Source of the DNA: Synanceia verrucosa
Taxonomy: Eukaryota; Chordata; Actinopteri; Perciformes; Synanceiidae
Direction: 5' to 3'
DNA length: 64,000 nucleotides
NCBI GenBank assembly: GCA_029721515.1
Contig: CM056566.1
Location: forward strand, 7,210,353-7,274,352
Below the pieces are notes generated by a model that was given only the letters and a program-made list of their open reading frames with translations, had not been told where the DNA came from and did no database searches. The first letter of the stretch is position 1; every line of letters begins with the position of its first letter. Shown piece after piece: positions 52,066-64,000 of this stretch. Both the position numbers and the translations under genes were made by a program.

Positions 52066-52208
52066 GTTGGTGAGTCTATATTATTTATTTCCATTTAAAT
52101 GGCTAACTAAAAATATTTACATCACTATATATCAACTTTAGATTCTCATTCATTTTCATGTTAATGGTAAAGTGTTGAAACTTGCTTAAGTTCCACCATA
52201 ATGAACAT

Positions 52209-52333
52209 CCATCCATTTTCTACCGCTTATCCCCTCATAGGGTCATGGGATAGGCTGGAGCCTAACCTGTCTTGAAACCGGTACCGTCTTGCTGTGAGGC
52301 GACAGTGGTAACCACTACACCACTGTGCCTCCC
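52209..52333 (-). mobile_element. tRNA-derived SINE, internally deleted
   Basis: Contains both the tRNA-like head and the ATGGATGG tail of the SINE at 13319-13640, but lacks about 200 internal bases, including the B box downstream half. The flanks CATAATGAACAT (52197-52208) and CATAATGAGCAT (52334-52345) form a 12-bp target duplication with one mismatch. Both ends are present, so the deletion came after insertion or the element moved as a short form. Confidence 0.8.
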
Positions 52334-52345
52334 CATAATGAGCAT

Positions 52346-53636
52346 CTGCTTGTTTAATTTCATATCATTGAAAATATCAAGAAGAAATAAGAGTGCATGT
52401 AATTTGTAGTAAGTAGAAGACGGGCATTTTGTATTTTTAGGAGCAGATATTTCCAGCAGTGTTGAAGCATCTGTGATAGCAGCACTAAGATGCTTCTCAG
52501 TACACATATTATATCATGTGTATAAGTCCCCAGCCTCAGAGATGTGCTGGCAGTCAATGATCCTACTGCATTAAATGATTTCCCCTGACTGCACTCCAGT
52601 GAGACAGCTGTGTTTGATTTACAGAGGAAACTGCTTGCTTCTGAATTAAGATGTGTTGGAGTGTAATTTATGAATCCCCTTGTGATACACCTGTGATTTA
52701 CACAGTTCATACTGTTCACATAACCTGAGCCTCTCTCCTAATGTATGTGTTCATGGGGTCATATAGTGGCATTAGTAAAAATGAGAGATGGTACATGTGG
52801 CTCTGCGTAAATTAATTTTTATTGTCACAAATGAATTAAATTGATTTACTCTCAAGCGCCTGGGAGCTGAAAGACAATAGCTCAGTACAAGTTGCACTAA
52901 CCAGCTGTGTCTTTGGCATATTTACTGGATATTTTCAGCCAAGATGAATGAAGGCATCTCTGTCTCCAATACAATCTTACATAGCCTATTATTTTCTGCT
53001 CCATAATAATGTGGCAGTCTAATTTCTCTCTCTTCCAGGCACCAATTAACAGTAACAGCTGTTAGCTGAAGGCATAGACAGGCTTACAAAAGTTGTGTTT
53101 GCTTATTTCTTCACTTTATTAAGACATTTCACATCAGTCATTTCAACCAGGTCAAAGTCGTGACTGGCGGATGTTCTTCTTTGTTTATGACACTTTGTCA
53201 AGGCAGCAACAACAAAAGGATCACGTCAAAAAATATGAAAAATTAAATCTATCTTACAACAGGGAAACAGCATCCATTTGTTTGCAAAGTGTCAGAAAGC
53301 TTCAAACCATGACTTCAAACCATAAATCAAAGGAGGCTATACTCAGCAAAGTAGATAATACATTAGCTATCAAATAAATAGGTTGTTGTGAAATATATTA
53401 CTTTTTGACCATAGCTACATTTGTTTAAATAAAAGAAAAATAAATCACAGGATAGGTAATTAACAAATACAACTGCAACACAAGGAGTCCTGCTGTTAGA
53501 AGCAGATGAATAAAGAAGAAAATCTGAGCTAACAGCTGTTTTTAAAAGGCACAGGGCTGATCTATAGAGCGCTCATCTGTACTCTGGTCCTGATAGGTCA
53601 CAATATTTTTAATATGTGTGATTAATATGCTTTCAG
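52346..53636. other. Interval between convergent 3' ends of chmp2b and pou1f1
   Basis: No coding sequence. On the minus strand AATAAA words occur near 52817 and 53119 and could end the pou1f1 transcript. Confidence 0.4.
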
Positions 53637-53779
53637 CATATCGTCACCCTGTTAAAATAATGGCCCCAGTCATTTTTTCAAGTTTTTGGGAAAACACAAA
53701 AAATGGTGGCCAGCATTATCAAGAGATGATTTAAGCCAAAAAATGACTTAGGCCATTATTTTAATAGGGTGACGATATG
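53637..53779. mobile_element. Short palindromic MITE
   Basis: Arms 53637-53665 and 53751-53779 are 29-bp inverted repeats (CATATCGTCACCCTGTTAAA...) with one mismatch; the interior is also partly self-complementary around TCATTTTTT/AAAAAATGA. Size and structure fit a non-autonomous DNA transposon. The family is not assigned. If the pou1f1 transcript ends near 53.1 kb, it lies in that 3' UTR. Confidence 0.75.
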
Positions 53780-54031
53780 AGGCACAGCCAATATTCAGTA
53801 GATACTGTATGTCAGGTAAAGGTAGTTGCAGCATCAAACCAGCAGATCATGTGTTAATGAAAACCTTTGACCCTCACAGTTTAACTTGGCTGACCTTCAC
53901 AGGAGGAACTTTTTTCAAGTTCAGGGCAGTGTTAAGTATTGTTTTTGTGTTTTTTGTTTCCTGCTCTCCTATTTCATGATGTCTGAAATATAACACATTT
54001 TCACATTTTTTTGGTCAGTTCACAAACTCTG

Positions 54032-58918
<4,887 letters not shown>

Positions 58919-59465
58919 TCTCCTATCTTAAACGGTCCTAATGGTACACTAAAGTTTGACGTGATCTTTGCTTTGCTCTCTCTCTTGCTTTAATTGGTCT
59001 CGTCCCCCATTGTTGCTTTCCTTGTCCTCTTAATTTCCTTTCTGTCTTGTGTCTTGTCCTGCCTTTTGTCTTCCTTACGGTCTTCTTTGGCCTTCTCTTG
59101 TTCTGCTTTGTCTTTGTCTTGCAGCGTCTTGTCTTGTCTTGTCTTCTTGTTCTTTTCTCCTTCATTCAGCCAAGCACCGTTCGTACTTCATTCGCTTGGG
59201 AATATTCAGGTAGAAAACTGTTTTTCCTCAAACTCTTTTTCTCTCAAAGGGAAATGGATGTCAGCACTTCAGCCAGAACTCTTCACAGTTTGTGGCACAT
59301 CTGTACCCTCAGCCAAGACTCTCGAAGATTAATAGTGATGAGCGTCAGGTGTTTCTCAACTACTGCACTTTTTCCCACTGAGGCCTCTGCAACGCACGTC
59401 CTTGTCTCTTTTTCTTTTTTCTATGTGCAGGTAAGCCAGTGTCTACTGCAGGTATTTATATCCCA
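58919..59465 (-). promoter_or_regulatory. pou1f1 promoter with TATA box and purine-rich leader
   Basis: On the gene strand TATAAATA lies at 59453-59460, placed for a start near 59425. The 500-base leader before the ATG contains a degenerate AAGACA/AAGACAAAG purine-rich repeat at about 59040-59160, which produces the artefactual basic open frame there. Mammalian Pit-1 promoters also have a TATA box. Pit-1 self-binding sites are expected nearby but I could not pinpoint one. Confidence 0.5.
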
Positions 59466-61450
59466 CCCTACAACTAACCACCCCTCTCTCGACCTATGAG
59501 GCCCCCTATTTCCTATCAAGCTGCTCACCCCCACCTACCAATGCTGTTATTACTTACGATTGTCCTTACCTGCGCCCGTTTCCAAATCCAGGATTAGGGT
59601 ACAGAGCGGCTGAGAAACCCGATCCCCCCCTCACTATCTCTCTCCCTCTCCCTGATTGCAGGGTTGTGTTGTAGTTGCAGTGGGAAAGTAAAGTGAACAC
59701 TTGGAGTGCTCATTACCATAACAAAGACTTGGTTCAGTTTTATGTGATAACATTATGTGGTGTTTCAGGAAGCACTGCAACAAATTGTCTCAAAGCAATT
59801 GCTTTTTTTTGCATGTGTGTACCTTTAACCAATGAATGCAACTTGAAAAAAGACATTTAATTGAGTTGCAGGAGCTTTTAGGCGTGATCATATAGCCTGA
59901 TGTCAAAGAGAGTGGAAGAAAAGGTTCGTAGTGTTTCTGAGTGGTGTCCGTGTGGTGTTGAATGCAGAGTGCTCCAGGTAAAGACAACAGGTCTCATCAG
60001 GGAGGATAAAGGTTAATCTGAAGAGCGTGGCCACCATGTGCACTGTTGTGTCTCTTCGTGTTTGTGTTTGTCCTGGGCTCTGCTTCACTATTGTTGATGT
60101 AGGTGGGCAGCAGGTGGAAAATAGCTTGTGGGTGGCAGGCACGATTCAACTCGCTTAAGCATGCAGTGTAAATTTGGACTGGATATACACAGTCCTCCAC
60201 TCCTCAAGACAGATTTTCAGTCTGGTTGCTGAGTTTATACATTCACTCAAGTCTAAAGTAAAGAAATGCACATGTTAATTGCATAAAAATTCAAAAGGTC
60301 TCTTTGACGTATTTCCATGTTGAAATAATCAAATAATAAAATAAATGCCTGTTAATTGTTGCTAGCATGTGACATGTCATCAAAATCCAAATATAAATCT
60401 AAATGCAGGAGACATGGAGGTCTATTTGCCCTTCTCTCTGCAAGCCAGATAGATGTGAGTCTCAAATCAGTTGTTTGATTAAACAAAACACAACAAGACT
60501 GAGCGCTGATGAAGAAAGCCTTCGTGACAAATTGCAGAGCAAATCAAAATGGACTTTGACAAATCTCATTTCACCCAAGCAGGTTTGAAATAAGCAGACG
60601 CCGAATGCCCCATGTTAAGAACACAACTGAATGTAATGGTGTGTGACAATAGAAACAATCTCACCAGCACCAGTATCATCCTTAAAATACTTCTCTTTCT
60701 TCTTTCATTTCAGCCAACAACTCCCACTCAGGGTAAAGACCATCTTCCCAGCTGGCAAATGCAGGCGTATTTTTGTACATGGACACTGAACCACCTCTGT
60801 TTTTACATCAATCTGGTGTGCATCTCCCAAAATTTTGCAGCAGATAACTGAAATAATTCTTTATCAATTCAGACTTTACATGAAATAAATAATAATTCTC
60901 TATAGATGTTAAATGTGCAGCTCATCCTTATGTAAGCAGCTGATGTAACAGGCTGATGACTCAAAGTTCACACGGAGGTACATGTAGCCACAACATAAAT
61001 ACAAAAACAAGAACTATGACAGAGAACATCTACCATTAAAATATCACATATAAATATTCAATATTTATATTTTATATGTTATTCTTCAGGTAATATGGAT
61101 GAAATAGATTTTTTGATTCACAGGTTGGGTTATAGGCAGATCATACTGGTCTGTAATGCTTTGTTTTGCTGCAGACAAGCACATGAAATTCTTTATTTTT
61201 ATCGCCATTGATTTTTTATTGGGGATTGCTGTTCTTCCATGATGTTTGAAACTGATGGAGGTGAGTTACGCTGACGTTTAGTGAAATACGCACAGACACT
61301 TGCACATGTTGGAACTACAGTATCTGGAAAAAATGGCCAAATTTCATATTATTGAATTTGATATTTTAAAACCCTGGTGCCAAAGAGCGTGGATCAGACT
61401 TGTGTGGGCTGAGAGAGTAGAAAAGGCAAACCTTTCCCATGGATGGATAA
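59466..61450. other. Intergenic DNA upstream of pou1f1
   Basis: Probably holds pituitary enhancer sequence, since it flanks the pou1f1 promoter. No gene or transposon recognised; the overlapping open frames at 59790-60200 are not coding by any evidence I can see. Confidence 0.5.
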
Positions 61451-61454
61451 GTAG

Positions 61455-61482
61455 ACACACACACACACACACACACACACAC
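61455..61482. repeat. (CA)n microsatellite
   Basis: About 13 CA units. Confidence 0.9.
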
Positions 61483-61587
61483 TCATACATATGCACATAC
61501 AGAGCCTAAACTTAATTAGTGAAGAGACCATGAGTCAAAGGGGTTCTCTTAAAGCACCTGTCCCTGATCCCCCTCCTCACCCTCCCA

Positions 61588-61640
61588 CACACACACACAT
61601 GCGTGCACACGCACGCACACAAACGCACACAAGCGCGCAC

Positions 61641-61683
<43 letters not shown>
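61588..61683. repeat. (CA)n with CGCA variants
   Basis: A CA tract containing GCACGCACAC and GCGCGCAC variants, then a pure CA run; alternating purine-pyrimidine throughout, so able to adopt Z-DNA. Confidence 0.9.
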
Positions 61684-61685
<2 letters not shown>

Positions 61686-61772
61686 ATTCCAATATACCCT
61701 AATATATTATACGTACCGATAAAATCAAACAGAAAAACAGACATAAGTCAGCACAGATATCTTCCCTTCCCC

Positions 61773-61806
<34 letters not shown>
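61773..61806. repeat. (CA)n microsatellite
   Basis: About 16 CA units. Confidence 0.9.
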
Positions 61807-61807
<1 letters not shown>

Positions 61808-61983
61808 CCCAAAAACACTGATCCTTCCACCGATGCACTGGGAACAGAGCATGGTGACACATTCTCACAGGTATCACATCCGTACATACAGTGCACCAGG
61901 TGGACTGTGTGTGTTTGTGTGCATGTGTGAAAATGAGATGGTACATCTGAGGGGTCTTATCTTGATGTGCAGTGTAACTTGCC

Positions 61984-62140
61984 ACTGTGTGTGTGTTTGC
62001 TTGAGTGTGTGTGTGTGTGTGTGCTTGAAAACAATGTCATGACCCTTTAAACCACATAAAGCTACGATAAACAAAGTACCATGGCACATTTTGTTACTTA
62101 ATTGCCTGCTCTCATTAGCTGTTTAGCAGCCGTTATAGGA

Positions 62141-62178
<38 letters not shown>

Positions 62179-62190
62179 GTGTGTGTTTCT
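61984..62190. repeat. (GT)n runs
   Basis: Two separate GT tracts (about 61987-62024 and 62142-62188), opposite in strand sense to the CA runs just to the left. Confidence 0.9.

Positions 62191-64000
<1,810 letters not shown>

Noticed and set aside
58938..59165. 75-residue very basic open frame on the minus strand
   Set aside because: It is the translation of an AAGACA-type purine repeat in the pou1f1 leader, with no homology expected.
61491..62089. Thr/His- and Val/Cys-rich frames up to 183 residues
   Set aside because: Translations of CA/GT microsatellites.

Overview
The window is nuclear DNA of a ray-finned fish, most likely a percomorph teleost. Genes are split by GT-AG introns, intergenic DNA is long and rich in (CA)n, (TA)n and (CT)n microsatellites, and the mobile DNA (a Tc1-like element, a hAT-type MITE, tRNA-derived SINEs, LINE 3' tails) is of kinds common in fish. 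The order and orientation vgll3 (-), chmp2b (+), pou1f1 (-) match the human 3p11-p12 block VGLL3-CHMP2B-POU1F1, which gives a firm anchor. Nothing prokaryotic is present.

Layout. (1) 1-5170: the 5' half of ccdc138 (minus strand, nine exons seen, running off the left edge), with a hAT-type MITE in an intron and a GT-rich, A-tailed block at the extreme left. (2) 5.2-23.8 kb: intergenic DNA with microsatellites, one full tRNA-type SINE and some stretches that could be conserved enhancers. (3) 23.9-26.7 kb: vgll3 (minus), a TEAD cofactor, with a tiny fourth coding exon. (4) 26.7-29.7 kb: intergenic, LINE-like AT-rich DNA and a Tc1-like end fragment. (5) 29.8-33.3 kb: an eleven-exon minus-strand gene I do not recognise. 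It carries an exact 1,404-bp tandem duplication that joins in frame, so its predicted protein contains one module of about 155-310 residues twice, followed by 42-residue repeats and a cysteine-bearing hydrophobic C-terminus. This is the most novel item here. (6) 33.4-42.4 kb: two perfect hairpins, a Tc1-like transposon with a LINE tail nested in it, then intergenic DNA. (7) 42.6-52.1 kb: chmp2b (plus), six coding exons, complete. (8) 52.1-54.0 kb: a truncated SINE and a palindromic MITE between the convergent 3' ends of chmp2b and pou1f1. (9) 54.0-59.5 kb: pou1f1 (Pit-1, minus), seven coding exons including the teleost-type extra transactivation exon. (10) 59.5-64.0 kb: intergenic, dense in (CA)n, ending in an almost pure (TA)n tract.

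The genes are neighbours by ancient synteny rather than members of one pathway: a centrosomal coiled-coil protein, a Hippo-linked cofactor, an unknown protein, an ESCRT-III subunit and a pituitary transcription factor. Exon boundaries were read by hand from GT-AG sites and reading-frame continuity; untranslated regions are less certain.
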